Notes: generated from the letters alone by a model not told the origin. A DNA stretch of 64,000 nucleotides from Microbacterium kyungheense (GCF_006783905.1 NZ_VFPE01000001.1:62001-126000), one strand, 5' to 3'. Shown: positions 52,924 to 62,386, counted from the stretch's first letter. Numbers and translations: made by a program.

Positions 52924-53751
52924 GTGTCCGTGACCAGCCCGAACCACACCACCGTCGTCCCTGTCGAGCGCGTCGAGCCCCGCACGGGTCCGACGCTCGC
53001 CCGGCGTGAGCCGGTGCACGCCGCCACGTGGACGTGGGAGCCCAGCGAGCGCTGGGTGCGCGGGTGGGTCGGCGACCTCGCCGTCGTGGACTCCCGGCGT
53101 CCCGTCCTGGTGTGGGAGCCGGGGGCGAAGGTTCCCGAGTACGGATTCCCGCTCGACGACGTCCGGCGCGAGCTGCTCGTGCCGGGTGAGGCGCCCGCCG
53201 CGTCGTACTACCGGCCGCGGACTCCCGCGCGTCAGTGGTTCGACCTCGTCGTCGGCGACCGGCGCATCGAGGCGGCCGCCTGGACGTGGGACGTCGACGC
53301 GCTCGACGGCTTCATCGCCTTCACGTGGTACCCCGGCGTGCTCGACCGCTGGACCGAGGAGGAGGAGCGCGTGTTCGCGCATCCCCGCGACCCGCGCAAC
53401 CGCGTCGACACGCTGCCGTCCACGCGCCGGATCGTGGTGTCCGACGGTGACCGGGTGATCGCCGACTCGACGGCATCCGTCATCGTCTACGAGACCGGGC
53501 TCGTGCCCCGCTACTACCTTCCCCGGGAGGACGTCGACTGGTCGGCCCTGCGCGAGATCAGCAGGTGGAGCGAATGCCCGTACAAGGGCGAGGCGACCGA
53601 GTACTGGGCGGCCGCGGATCGCCCCGAGCGCGAGATCGCCTGGTCGTACCCCGAGCCGCTGCCCGCCGTGGCGGCCATCGCCGGCCGCGTCGCGTTCTAC
53701 TCCGAGCGCGTCACGGTCGAGGTCGACGGCATCCCCGTCGGCTCTGCATGA
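52924..53751 (+). CDS. DUF427 protein (tandem domains)
   Basis: A 275-residue protein with two DUF427 units: about 50-120 (RWVRGWVGDLAVVDSRRPVL, VLVPGEAPAASYYRPR with the TPARQWFDL stretch) and about 155-270 (RRIVVSDGDRVIADSTASVI, VYETGLVPRYYLPREDVDWS, SRWSECPYKGEATEYWAAAD). DUF427 has a beta-barrel fold of unknown function. It lies divergent from the monooxygenase operon and just before the importer, so it probably belongs to the same cluster. Good ribosome site before the GTG. Confidence 0.83.
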   Translation: MSVTSPNHTTVVPVERVEPRTGPTLARREPVHAATWTWEPSERWVRGWVGDLAVVDSRRPVLVWEPGAKVPEYGFPLDDVRRELLVPGEAPAASYYRPRTPARQWFDLVVGDRRIEAAAWTWDVDALDGFIAFTWYPGVLDRWTEEEERVFAHPRDPRNRVDTLPSTRRIVVSDGDRVIADSTASVIVYETGLVPRYYLPREDVDWSALREISRWSECPYKGEATEYWAAADRPEREIAWSYPEPLPAVAAIAGRVAFYSERVTVEVDGIPVGSA

Positions 53752-53846
53752 CGCCGCGTGACAGATCGTGACCGGCGGTGTCGCGGCGCGTCACGCCCCG
53801 CTTGGCGGCGCCGCGGCCCCCGGTCCACGATCGCTCACCACAGCCT

Positions 53847-53865
53847 GCGTCACGTGTCGTGACGC
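53847..53865. promoter_or_regulatory. 19-bp palindrome upstream of the ABC importer
   Basis: GCGTCAC (53847-53853) and GTGACGC (53859-53865) are perfect 7-bp arms, 25 bases before the importer's first start. GCGTGACAG and CGTGACC (about 53757-53770) occur nearby. A candidate operator. Confidence 0.4.
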
Positions 53866-53889
53866 ACCCGCCCCGCCGAGAGGAACACC

Positions 53890-55440
53890 ATGGCCCCTTC
53901 GCTCCACCCCCGACGTCCGCTGCGTGCGGCGCTCGCCGCGCTCGCCGCGGGCGCGCTCGCCCTGAGCCTCACCGCCTGCGCGACCGGCGCCGCCGGCGGC
54001 ACCGCGTCGGATGCGGCATCCGACGACGTCTACCGTCTGCCGATCACCGACCCGGGCAGCGAGATCGACCCGTTGACGGTCGCCGACTACAACGCGCAGA
54101 TCATCTCGGGCCTGGTCACCGAGCCGCTCATCAGCCTCGACGCCGCCGGCGACCTGAATCCGCGCCTGGCGACGGACTGGTCGGCCTCGGACGACGGCCT
54201 CACGTGGACCGTGACGCTGCGCGACGCCGCGGTGTTCAACGACGGCACGCCCGTCACGTCGGCCGACGTGGTCGCGACCTTCCAGTCCATCACCGCCGAA
54301 GACAGCCAGTCGCCGGGGCGCAGCGCGTTCGACGGGATCCTCGACACGGTCGCCCCGGACGGCGACGAGGCGGTCCTGTTCACCCTCGTGCGTCCGTTCT
54401 CGGACTTCCCGCTGCTGCTGACCGGCACGAACACCGGCATCCTGCCCGCCGACTACGAGCCCGGGACATGGCTCGACAATCCTGTCGGGGCGGGCCAGTT
54501 CCTGCTGAAGGACTACACCGTCGGGAAGGGGGCGACCTACGTCAAGAACCCGCAGTATTGGAACGCCGCCGCGATCGAACTGGACGGCGTCGAGCTCAAG
54601 GTCTACGGCGACACGCAGGCGACCCTGCTGGCCTTCCAGGCGGGCGAGATCGACCGCATCGCCCTGACCTCCGACGTCGCGGCCACCGTCGACGCGTCGA
54701 AGTACGACACCATCTCGTCGGGCTACAACAAGATCGACGGCATCTTCCTCGACGTGACCGCCGCGCCCTTCGACGACCCGACGGCGCGCGAGGCGTTCGC
54801 GTGGGCGGTCGACCGGCAGGGCCTCGTCGACGACGTGTACCAGGGCAACGCCGACATCGCCGACGACGTCACCTTCTTCCCGGACTACGAGCCGCAGCCG
54901 GCCGGTCTCGAGCAGCGCGAGCAGGACCTCGACAAGGTCGCCGACCTGCTCGACGGGCGCACCCTGTCGTTCACGATCACGACCGACAACCAGCTGTTCG
55001 GCGAGGTCCTGCAGCAGCAGCTCAACGCCGTGCCGGGCTTCGACGTCGACCTCGACGTGCTGACCGGCGAGCAGTACTACGCCGAGGGAGACGACACCCC
55101 GTGGCTGACGGCCGGCGTGACGGTCACCAACTGGGCCAAGCGCGTGCCGTCGCAGTACGTGTCGCTCATCTACGCGGCGGACTCCGCGTGGAACGCGTCG
55201 CACTACTCCAACCCCGAGCTGGAGCAGCTGACCGCGCAGTTCGACGCGACCACCGATGCGGATGAGCGCCAGCAGCTGGCAGACCGGATCGCCGAGATCC
55301 AGTGGACCGACCTGCCCGTCATCGTCCCGGCCTTCTCGAAGGCGCAGTCGCTGCAGGACAAGCGGGTCCAGGGCGAGTTCGCCGGCGCGCTGGACTTCTA
55401 CACCGGCTACGACTTCTCCGGCATCTCGATCGAGGACTGA
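53890..55440 (+). CDS. ABC transporter solute-binding lipoprotein, peptide/nickel family 5
   Basis: A 516-residue extracellular solute-binding protein of family 5. The lipoprotein signal is ALALSLTAC with the lipidated Cys30. The mature domain has ISGLVTEPLISLDAAGDLNP, DDGLTWTVTLRDAAVFNDGT, AREAFAWAVDRQGLVDDVYQ and HYSNPELEQLTAQFDATTDA. It captures a peptide-like or other small organic solute; in this cluster an organosulfur compound or glutathione-like molecule is possible, by context only. It is first in a four-gene importer operon. Confidence 0.88.
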   Translation: MAPSLHPRRPLRAALAALAAGALALSLTACATGAAGGTASDAASDDVYRLPITDPGSEIDPLTVADYNAQIISGLVTEPLISLDAAGDLNPRLATDWSASDDGLTWTVTLRDAAVFNDGTPVTSADVVATFQSITAEDSQSPGRSAFDGILDTVAPDGDEAVLFTLVRPFSDFPLLLTGTNTGILPADYEPGTWLDNPVGAGQFLLKDYTVGKGATYVKNPQYWNAAAIELDGVELKVYGDTQATLLAFQAGEIDRIALTSDVAATVDASKYDTISSGYNKIDGIFLDVTAAPFDDPTAREAFAWAVDRQGLVDDVYQGNADIADDVTFFPDYEPQPAGLEQREQDLDKVADLLDGRTLSFTITTDNQLFGEVLQQQLNAVPGFDVDLDVLTGEQYYAEGDDTPWLTAGVTVTNWAKRVPSQYVSLIYAADSAWNASHYSNPELEQLTAQFDATTDADERQQLADRIAEIQWTDLPVIVPAFSKAQSLQDKRVQGEFAGALDFYTGYDFSGISIED

Positions 55441-55443
55441 CGC

Positions 55444-56475
55444 ATGACCGCCGACCCCCGCCTCGAGAGCGGTCCCCGCCTCGCGCGGGGGCCGGCGGTG
55501 CCGCGCGTCCGTCGCCGCGGGATCGGACGCCTCGTCGGGCAGCGGGCGATCCAGATCCCCGCGGTGCTGCTCGTCGTGTCGGTGCTGCTGTTCTGGCTCA
55601 TCCAGGTGGTGCCGGGAGACCCCGGACGCAACGCGCTGGGGCAGTACGCGACCGCGGCGCAGGTGCAGGAGTGGAACGCCGCCCACGGCCTGGACGGGAG
55701 CCTCGTCCAGCGCTACCTGTCGTGGCTGGGCGGCTTCGTCACGGGGAACTGGGGAACGAGTCTCGTCTACGGCGAGCCGGTCGCGACGCTCGTGCTCGGT
55801 CGTCTCGGCAACTCGGTGCTGCTCGGGCTGTACGCCTTCGCGATCCTCGTTCCGCTGGCGATCGGGATCGGCGCGTGGCAGGCCCGTCGCGAGGGGTCCC
55901 GGACGGACCGCGCTGCCACCGTCGGGCTGATGTCGCTGGCCTCGGTGCCGGAGTTCGTGGTCGGCGTGCTGCTGCTCATCGTGTTCGCCCTGGTGATCCC
56001 GGTGCTGCCGATCCAGTCCGGCGACGCCGTCGGCGCCGGATTCCTGCCTCAGCTGAGGGCGATGACCCTTCCTGCCGTGACGCTCGCGCTCGGGTACGTG
56101 TCGGTGCTCGCGCGCATGACCCGCGCCGGTGTAGTCGAGGCGACCGGCTCGCAGTTCTACCGCACCGCCGTCATCAAGGGTGCCCACGGCGGTGCCCTGT
56201 TCCATCGGCACGTGGCGCGCAACGCGCTCATCCCGACCCTCTCGCTCATCGGGGTCTACCTCGGAGCGCTGCTGGGCGGCAGCGCCGTGGTCGAGACGCT
56301 CTTCGGCTACCCGGGCCTCGGTGAGCTGCTCGTGACGGCCACCCAGAAGAAGGACGTCTTCATCCTCGCCGCCGGCGTCATGGTGACCGGCCTCATCTCG
56401 CTGTGCGCGCTGCTGCTGACCGACATCGCGTTCATGGTCGTCGACCCGCGCGTGCGGTTCACAGGAGGGGACTGA
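55444..56475 (+). CDS. ABC transporter permease, DppB-like
   Basis: A 343-residue permease with about 6 helices: IQIPAVLLVVSVLLFWLIQV, VPGDPGRNALGQYATAAQVQ, LGRLGNSVLLGLYAFAILVP, and the EAA-type loop QFYRTAVIKGAHGGALFHRH. It pairs with the next gene to form the membrane pore. Starts 3 bases after the binding protein gene. Confidence 0.88.
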   Translation: MTADPRLESGPRLARGPAVPRVRRRGIGRLVGQRAIQIPAVLLVVSVLLFWLIQVVPGDPGRNALGQYATAAQVQEWNAAHGLDGSLVQRYLSWLGGFVTGNWGTSLVYGEPVATLVLGRLGNSVLLGLYAFAILVPLAIGIGAWQARREGSRTDRAATVGLMSLASVPEFVVGVLLLIVFALVIPVLPIQSGDAVGAGFLPQLRAMTLPAVTLALGYVSVLARMTRAGVVEATGSQFYRTAVIKGAHGGALFHRHVARNALIPTLSLIGVYLGALLGGSAVVETLFGYPGLGELLVTATQKKDVFILAAGVMVTGLISLCALLLTDIAFMVVDPRVRFTGGD

Positions 56476-56476
56476 C

Positions 56477-57358
56477 ATGGCCGCCGACGTGCTGCTGGCC
56501 GACCGCATCGACCTCGCGAGGCCGGTGGATGCCGCGCCCCCGCGTTCCCGCGGCGTCTGGGCGGTGCTGCTGCGGCGTCCCACGTTCACACTGTCGGCCG
56601 TCGTGATCGTGTGGTGGCTGTTCGTGGCGATCGCGTGGCGCTGGTTCGGGCTCGATCCGTTCGGGGACACCGGGGTGAAGCTCGCGCCGCCCAGCCCCGA
56701 GCACTGGTTCGGCACGGACCGGATCGGGCGGGACGTCTTCGCGCGCGTCCTGGCGGGCGCCGAGTCCGCACTCCTGATCGGCCCGCTGGGGACTCTCATC
56801 GCGACGGTGCTCGGCACGGCTCTCGGGCTCGTCGCCGGCTACCGGCGCGGGTGGGTGGACCAGCTGTTCATGCGCACGTTCGATGTGTTCCTCGCGCTGC
56901 CGACGCTGATCTTCCTCCTGGTGATCGTGGGGGCGTTCGGCAGCAGCCCGCTCGTCCTGGCCGCCGCGATCGGTGTGCTGTTCGCCCCCGGCATCGCCCG
57001 CATCATCCGGGCCGAGGTGCTGGTCGAGATGGGCAAGGACTACGTCACGAGTGCGCAGGTGCAGGGCGAGCGCACGGGCCGCATCCTCGCGAGGGAGCTG
57101 CTGCCCAACGTCTGGCCGCAGGTCGCCGTGCAGGCGGCGTTGAGCATCGGCGGTGCGGTGTTCGTGGCCTCGTCGCTGTCGTTCCTGGGGCTCGCCGCAG
57201 CCCCGCCGTCGCCGGACTGGGGGCTCGCGGTCAACGAGAACCGCGCGTACCTGCAGGGCGCGTGGTGGACCCTCGTGTTCCCCACCCTCGCGATCGCGTC
57301 GCTCGTCGTCTCGGTCAACCTCGTGGCCGACAACCTCAAGGAGGTGCTGCGCGGATGA
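56477..57358 (+). CDS. ABC transporter permease, DppC-like
   Basis: A 293-residue permease: EHWFGTDRIGRDVFARVLAG, LLIGPLGTLIATVLGTALGL, EAA loop KDYVTSAQVQGERTGRILAR, ELLPNVWPQVAVQAALSIGG, and SFLGLAAAPPSPDWGLAVNE. The D-x-x-G-R-D-x-x-x-R motif is typical of DppC. Its end overlaps the ATPase gene by 4 bases (ATGA). Confidence 0.88.
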   Translation: MAADVLLADRIDLARPVDAAPPRSRGVWAVLLRRPTFTLSAVVIVWWLFVAIAWRWFGLDPFGDTGVKLAPPSPEHWFGTDRIGRDVFARVLAGAESALLIGPLGTLIATVLGTALGLVAGYRRGWVDQLFMRTFDVFLALPTLIFLLVIVGAFGSSPLVLAAAIGVLFAPGIARIIRAEVLVEMGKDYVTSAQVQGERTGRILARELLPNVWPQVAVQAALSIGGAVFVASSLSFLGLAAAPPSPDWGLAVNENRAYLQGAWWTLVFPTLAIASLVVSVNLVADNLKEVLRG

Positions 57359-58899
57359 GCGGACTCGTCTCGGTGCGCGGACTCACGGTCGAGCATCGCG
57401 TCGCCGGCGGGCGGCGCACCGCCGTGGACGGCGTCGACCTCGACATCGCCGAGGGCGAGGCGCACGGACTGGTGGGGGAGTCGGGATCGGGCAAGAGCAC
57501 GATCGCGCTGGCCCTCACGAGGTATCTGCCCAAGGGCGCCCGCGTGCGTGCCGACCAGCTGCGGGTCGCCGGTCGCGATGTGCTGTCGCTGGATGCCGCC
57601 GGCCTCAGGCAGTACCGCCGCGACGACATCGGCGTGGTCTTCCAGGAGCCGTCGCGTGCGCTCAATCCGACGGCATCCATCGGCTCGCAGGTCGCCGAGG
57701 CGCACCGCCTGCGTGGGCTGTCGGCGACGGCGACCCGCGACGCGACGGTGGCGTCGCTGGCCGAGGTGGGCCTGCCCGACCCCGAGCGTCTGACCGCGCG
57801 GTACCCGCACGAGCTGTCGGGAGGGCAGCAGCAACGCGTCATGATCGCGATGGCGCTCGCCGCCCGGCCGCGTCTGCTGATCCTCGACGAGCCGACGACG
57901 GGGCTCGACAGCCAGGTGCAGGCCGAGGTGCTGGCGCTCATCACACGCCTGCAGCACCAGCTCGGGTTCGCGAGCCTGCTGATCAGCCACGACCTGCCGC
58001 TCGTCGCCGCGCACAGCGACCGCGTCGGCGTCCTCGAGCGCGGTCGTCTCCTCGAGACCACCACGTCATCCGGCCTCGTCGCGGCGCCCGCACACGACTA
58101 CACGCGACGTCTGGTCGCCGCGATCCCCGCGCTGGACGGGCCCGTGAGAGAGGCAGTGGATGCCGCCTCCCCGCCCCTGCTCGTCGCCTCGGGCCTGCGC
58201 AAGCACTACGGAGGCCACGCGGCGCTCGACGGCGTCGATCTGCGCATCGGCCGCGGCGAGACGCTGGGGATCGTCGGCGAGTCGGGCAGCGGCAAGACCA
58301 CGCTCGGGCGCGTCGTGGCCGGCGTCACCGCCTTCGACGGCGAGCTCGCGCTGGACGCCCCGACCACCCCGCCGCCGGTGCAGATCGTGTTCCAGAGCCC
58401 CGATGCGTCGCTCAACCCGCGCCGCACGGTGCGCCAGACGCTCAGACGGGCGATCGAGCTGCTGCACGGCGACGAGAGTCCCGAGCGACTGGCCGCGCAG
58501 ACCGGTCTTCCGGCCGAGGTCCTCGACAAGCTCCCCCATCAGCTGTCGGGCGGGCAGAAGCAGCGCGTCGCGATCGCGCGTGCGTTCGCCGGCCGCTCGC
58601 CGCTGATCGTGTGCGACGAGCCGACGTCGGCACTGGACGTGACGGTTCAGGCGACCGTCATCGATCTGCTGATCGACCTGCAGGAGCGCACCGGCGTGTC
58701 GTACCTGTTCATCTCTCACGACCTGGCCGTGGTGCGCCGGGTCTCGCACCGGGTCGCCGTGATGCAGCGCGGCCGGCTGGTCGAGACGGCGTCCGCCGCC
58801 GAGATCTTCGGCGGCGCACGCCATCCGTACACGCAGAGCCTCATCGCCGCGGCGCGTCTCGGCCGCCGCGACGAACCGACTGCGGCCGCACCGGCGTGA
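57355..58899 (+). CDS. ABC transporter ATPase, fused DppD-DppF type
   Basis: A 514-residue protein with two complete nucleotide-binding domains. The first has Walker A GESGSGKST (41-49), the Q-loop VVFQEPSRALNPTASI, signature LSGGQQQR and Walker B LLILDEPTTGLD. The second has Walker A GESGSGKTT, Q-loop IVFQSPDASLNPRRT, signature LSGGQKQR and LIVCDEPTSALD. Each ends with a His switch (LLISHDLPLV and LFISHDLAVV). It powers the importer. No separate DppF-like gene is needed. Confidence 0.9.
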   Translation: MSGLVSVRGLTVEHRVAGGRRTAVDGVDLDIAEGEAHGLVGESGSGKSTIALALTRYLPKGARVRADQLRVAGRDVLSLDAAGLRQYRRDDIGVVFQEPSRALNPTASIGSQVAEAHRLRGLSATATRDATVASLAEVGLPDPERLTARYPHELSGGQQQRVMIAMALAARPRLLILDEPTTGLDSQVQAEVLALITRLQHQLGFASLLISHDLPLVAAHSDRVGVLERGRLLETTTSSGLVAAPAHDYTRRLVAAIPALDGPVREAVDAASPPLLVASGLRKHYGGHAALDGVDLRIGRGETLGIVGESGSGKTTLGRVVAGVTAFDGELALDAPTTPPPVQIVFQSPDASLNPRRTVRQTLRRAIELLHGDESPERLAAQTGLPAEVLDKLPHQLSGGQKQRVAIARAFAGRSPLIVCDEPTSALDVTVQATVIDLLIDLQERTGVSYLFISHDLAVVRRVSHRVAVMQRGRLVETASAAEIFGGARHPYTQSLIAAARLGRRDEPTAAAPA

Positions 58900-58955
58900 G
58901 TGGCCGATCCCGGATTCTCTGCCCGTTCACAGTGGTTCGGGGGCAACCTGGATGA

Positions 58956-60587
58956 GTGAGCGTCTCACCGGAGAGGTTCGAGCGGGGCCCGGTCACCGCC
59001 ACCGATTCGCCGACGGCGGACCGGACGCCGGCGGCGAACTCCGCGCGGGAGCGCGCGGCGGCGCCGCATGAAGCGCCCGGCGTCGACCCCCTCCGGCTGG
59101 GACGCGCCGCCGCGATCGTCGGGGTCGTCGCCGCGCTCGTGAGCCTGGCGGGGTCGTGGATCCCGTCTCTGTGGGGCGACGAGGCGGCCAGCGTGCTGTC
59201 GGCGACGCGGCCGGTCGGCAGCCTGTTCGCGATGTTCCTCCACGTCGACGCCGTCCACGGCGCGTACTACCTGGGCCTGCACGAGTGGGTGCAGCTGTTC
59301 GGCTCCAGCCCCTTCGCGGTGCGCCTGCCGTCGGCGCTCGCGATCGGCGTATGCGCCGCGGCCGTCACCTGGCTCTGCGGGCGGCTCGCCGGTGGCGGTC
59401 GGGAGCCGTCGGCCCGCTTCGCCGTCCTCGCCGGCCTCGTCACGGCGATCCTGCCGCGGCTCACCTACGCCGGCGAAGAGGCCCGCAGCTACGCGTTCTC
59501 GGCGATGCTCGCGACGCTGCTGTGGGTCGTGGTCGTCGAGACGCTGCGTCGAGGGATGCCGTCACGCCGCGGCTGGGCGGTGTACGCGGTCGTACTGGCC
59601 GTCGGCATCTATGTCTTCCTGTACACGGTCCTGCTCGCGGCCGTGGTGGGCGTCGTGCTCGCCGTGTCGGCGGCGCGCCGGAGGCATCTTCGCCACTGGG
59701 CGATCGCGTCCGGCGTGGGGCTCCTCGCGACGACTCCGCTCCTGGTGCTGGCCGCCATCGAGCACAAGCAGATCGCGTTCCTCGCCGAGCGCGACCGGGT
59801 CTCGGTCGACATGGTGCTCGTCAAGATGTGGTTCGGAGCCTGGCCGTTCGCGCTGATCGCATGGGCACTGATCCTCACGGCGGTGGTGCTGTGGGTACGC
59901 GACCTGATCCGCCGGCGGTCGACGGCCGAGAGCCTCGACCTCGAGACTCTCGCCGTCGCATGGCTCGTGATCCCGAGCGGCACGCTGCTGGTGGTCAACG
60001 CCCTCATCCCCGGCTACACCCCGCGCTACGGCACCTTCGTGGCGCCGGCCGCCGCGATCCTCGTGGCTCTGGGCATACGACGGGTCGGCGGCAGCCCCTT
60101 CTCGAACCGGATGCCGGGGCCCCTCCTCGCCACGATCGCCCTGGTCGCGGTGCTCGCCGCCGCGGCACCCGTCTACGTCGGGCAGCGCACCCCCCACGCG
60201 AAGAACCAGTCGGACTGGAACGACATCGCCGCGACCGTGCAGGAGCATGCCCGGGCGGGTGACGCCATCGTGTTCGACGCCTCGGTGCGACCGTCTCGCC
60301 GGCCGCGGCTCGCGCTCGACACCAACCCCGCGGCGTTCGCGGGGCTCCGCGACGTGCTCTTGGAGACGCCGTACACCGAGAGCCCCCTGTGGGACGCGAC
60401 GACGTACGACATCCCCGATGCCGCACTGCGCGGCCGCTTCGCCGGCGTCACGCGCGTGTGGCTGGTCGAGTACGAGAGCGGCCCGGCGCCCGACACCTGG
60501 GGCGTCGCGGAGCTGGAGGCTCTGGGCTTCCGCGTGACAGAGCATGTGGACCTGCACCGCAGCGACGTGTACCTGCTGACCCGCTGA
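58956..60587 (+). CDS. GT-C family glycosyltransferase (PMT/GT39-like)
   Basis: A 543-residue membrane glycosyltransferase with about 10-12 helices. The N-terminal cytosolic part (1-50) is disordered. The D-E motif in the first extracellular loop is PSLWGDEAASVLSATRPVG; a second loop motif is HGAYYLGLHEWVQLFGSSPF. The C-terminal extracytoplasmic domain (about 410-543) has NQSDWNDIAATVQEHARAGD. It probably moves a mannosyl or other sugar from polyprenyl phosphate to a cell-surface acceptor. It follows the importer by 56 bases and may be independent. The GTG start has only a weak ribosome site. Confidence 0.8.
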   Translation: MSVSPERFERGPVTATDSPTADRTPAANSARERAAAPHEAPGVDPLRLGRAAAIVGVVAALVSLAGSWIPSLWGDEAASVLSATRPVGSLFAMFLHVDAVHGAYYLGLHEWVQLFGSSPFAVRLPSALAIGVCAAAVTWLCGRLAGGGREPSARFAVLAGLVTAILPRLTYAGEEARSYAFSAMLATLLWVVVVETLRRGMPSRRGWAVYAVVLAVGIYVFLYTVLLAAVVGVVLAVSAARRRHLRHWAIASGVGLLATTPLLVLAAIEHKQIAFLAERDRVSVDMVLVKMWFGAWPFALIAWALILTAVVLWVRDLIRRRSTAESLDLETLAVAWLVIPSGTLLVVNALIPGYTPRYGTFVAPAAAILVALGIRRVGGSPFSNRMPGPLLATIALVAVLAAAAPVYVGQRTPHAKNQSDWNDIAATVQEHARAGDAIVFDASVRPSRRPRLALDTNPAAFAGLRDVLLETPYTESPLWDATTYDIPDAALRGRFAGVTRVWLVEYESGPAPDTWGVAELEALGFRVTEHVDLHRSDVYLLTR

Positions 60588-60614
60588 CGCCGTTCCGCGT
60601 CGGCTGCCGCTTCG

Positions 60615-60704
60615 CCGAGACCGGGGATTCCGGCCGAGACCGAGGGTGACGCTCTCGGTCTCGGCCAGGATCCTGGGGCTCAGCGACAGGATCCCCGGTC
60701 TCGG
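60615..60704. terminator. two-tier palindromic terminator between convergent genes
   Basis: Outer perfect 14-bp arms CCGAGACCGGGGAT (60615-60628) and ATCCCCGGTCTCGG (60691-60704); inner perfect 13-bp arms GGCCGAGACCGAG (60632-60644) and CTCGGTCTCGGCC (60654-60666). The right outer arm overlaps the last codons of the GH110-like gene. Confidence 0.68.
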
Positions 60705-62386
60705 ACGGCGGCATCCACGCGGATGACGGGCCGGTCGCCGCCGGGGCCGTGCACATGGTTGGCGCGCGCGACGAACGTGCGCAGGCCGCGCAGGTCGGCC
60801 AGGAGCGGGTCGGTGAGCTCGACGTCGTTGTCTTCGAACCGCACCGTGCCGTGGACCGGGGCGCTGCCCGCCGCGATGCCGGGAGCCACCTCGAGCACGC
60901 CCGCCGTGACGTCGCGGAACGTGTTGCCGACGATCGTCACGTCGGTCACCGGACCGGACTCCCACCAGTCCGACGCGTCGGCGGCGATCTGGATGCAGGG
61001 CATCGCGATGCTCTCGAAACGGCACCCCTCGATGCGCACCGGCCGCCGTGTGGTGACCAGGATCGCGCGCGTCGGGACGCGCCGGAACGTGCACCCGGTG
61101 ATCGACACCTCGGGCGTGCGCGTGACGTTCTCGGCGGCGAGCATGCCCTCGCGCGCAGCCGCGTGCACCTCGGGCGGCAGCGGATCGGCGAGGCCCACGC
61201 GGGTCGGCGCAGAGGCCGACGCGAGGTCGCGCCCGGTGGGGCCGGTGACGTCGTGGACGGACGTGGTGTGCACCGGCTGCAGCGTGCGCCGGTCGACGAG
61301 CTCGATCACATCGCCGTCGCCGAAAGCGGCGAATCCCGCGGTCTCACTGTGGCGGTACTCCAGCGTCAGGCGCGTGGGCTCCGCCTCGGTGACCGCGAGG
61401 TAGGTTCCGTGCACGTTGACGGGATCGTCGTGCGGTCCGTCGAACTCGCAGCCGCGGATGTCGACGCGTCCACGCACGCCTGAGCACTGCACGAAGTCCG
61501 CGAACCCGGCGGTCACGCGGCCGGTGCCTTCGGGCGCGCGGAAGACCACGCCGTCCAGCGTGACGTCCGCGCTGTTCTGCGCCAGCAGCCCGAATCCGTG
61601 CAGGAAGTCCACCCGCAGGCGGCGCAGCGCCACGTCGGCGGAGTCGAGCACGAGCATGCCGGGGTGGTCCCGATCGGTCTCGCGCAGCTGGTAGACCAGG
61701 CCGCGGTCGCCGGGGGAGGATGCCGTCGCGTACGAGATCCGCAGGGTCCAGGCATCCAGGCGCACCACGTCGACGACCTCGTCGAAGAGCGGGCACGGCT
61801 CGCGCCGCACGCGGCCCGTGGCCGGATCGCAGACCTGGCTGTAGGCGAGTGCGTTGCGGCCGGACCAGTACCGCACCCCCGCGTAGGGCGAGAGTTCGGA
61901 GAGCCACACGACGTCGGTGCCGTCGATCGTGAAGTCGTTCTGCTGCGGCACGGTGAGCACGCGCCAGGCGCCGTCCGCGTCGACACCGGTGTCGGCGACC
62001 GTCACATCGATCACGGTGGGCACCGCCCAGTCCACCTCGAGCCCCTCCACCGTGACGCCGCGGCCGTCCACGACGGCCAGTGCGGTCTGCCGGCCGTGCA
62101 CGACGAGCCGTGCGCCGGCGGCGATGACGGTGAGATCCCGCACGTCGTCGAGCAGCATCCCGATCGACTTCGTCGTGTAGCGGGGATCGATGCCGACGGT
62201 GTTCGAGACGAACAGCTCACGGTGGATCGACGTCTCGGGCCACACGTGGAAATCCCCCGGCGGCAGCAGCAATCGGGCGCCGGGGCCCGCTGTGCGCGCG
62301 GCGCCGATCGCGCCCTGGAGGGCTTCACCTGCGTCGGGCGCGCCCGGCCGCCAGCCGAGATCGCGCACGTCGATGAGAGCGGTCAC
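60680..62386 (-). CDS. GH110-like alpha-1,3-galactosidase (right-handed beta-helix)
   Basis: A 568-residue beta-helix protein resembling GH110 alpha-galactosidases. The catalytic-type acids lie in FDGPHDDPVNVHGTYL (Asp320, Asp321). Other markers are LLLPPGDFHVWPETSIHREL, FVSNTVGIDPRYTTKSIGML, GVTVEGLEVDWAVPTVIDVT and DFLHGFGLLAQNSADVTLDG. No signal peptide is seen, so it may act on imported oligosaccharides. GTG 62386 is chosen over 62401 because a GAGGAGG site precedes it at the right distance. Divergent from sugar permeases at 62506, which may share its control region. Confidence 0.78.
   Translation of the reverse strand: MTALIDVRDLGWRPGAPDAGEALQGAIGAARTAGPGARLLLPPGDFHVWPETSIHRELFVSNTVGIDPRYTTKSIGMLLDDVRDLTVIAAGARLVVHGRQTALAVVDGRGVTVEGLEVDWAVPTVIDVTVADTGVDADGAWRVLTVPQQNDFTIDGTDVVWLSELSPYAGVRYWSGRNALAYSQVCDPATGRVRREPCPLFDEVVDVVRLDAWTLRISYATASSPGDRGLVYQLRETDRDHPGMLVLDSADVALRRLRVDFLHGFGLLAQNSADVTLDGVVFRAPEGTGRVTAGFADFVQCSGVRGRVDIRGCEFDGPHDDPVNVHGTYLAVTEAEPTRLTLEYRHSETAGFAAFGDGDVIELVDRRTLQPVHTTSVHDVTGPTGRDLASASAPTRVGLADPLPPEVHAAAREGMLAAENVTRTPEVSITGCTFRRVPTRAILVTTRRPVRIEGCRFESIAMPCIQIAADASDWWESGPVTDVTIVGNTFRDVTAGVLEVAPGIAAGSAPVHGTVRFEDNDVELTDPLLADLRGLRTFVARANHVHGPGGDRPVIRVDAAVRDRGSCR

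Noticed and set aside
53791-56817. Minus-strand open frame of about 1000 codons
   Set aside because: It lies opposite the importer operon, which has strong family matches; the antisense frame has none.
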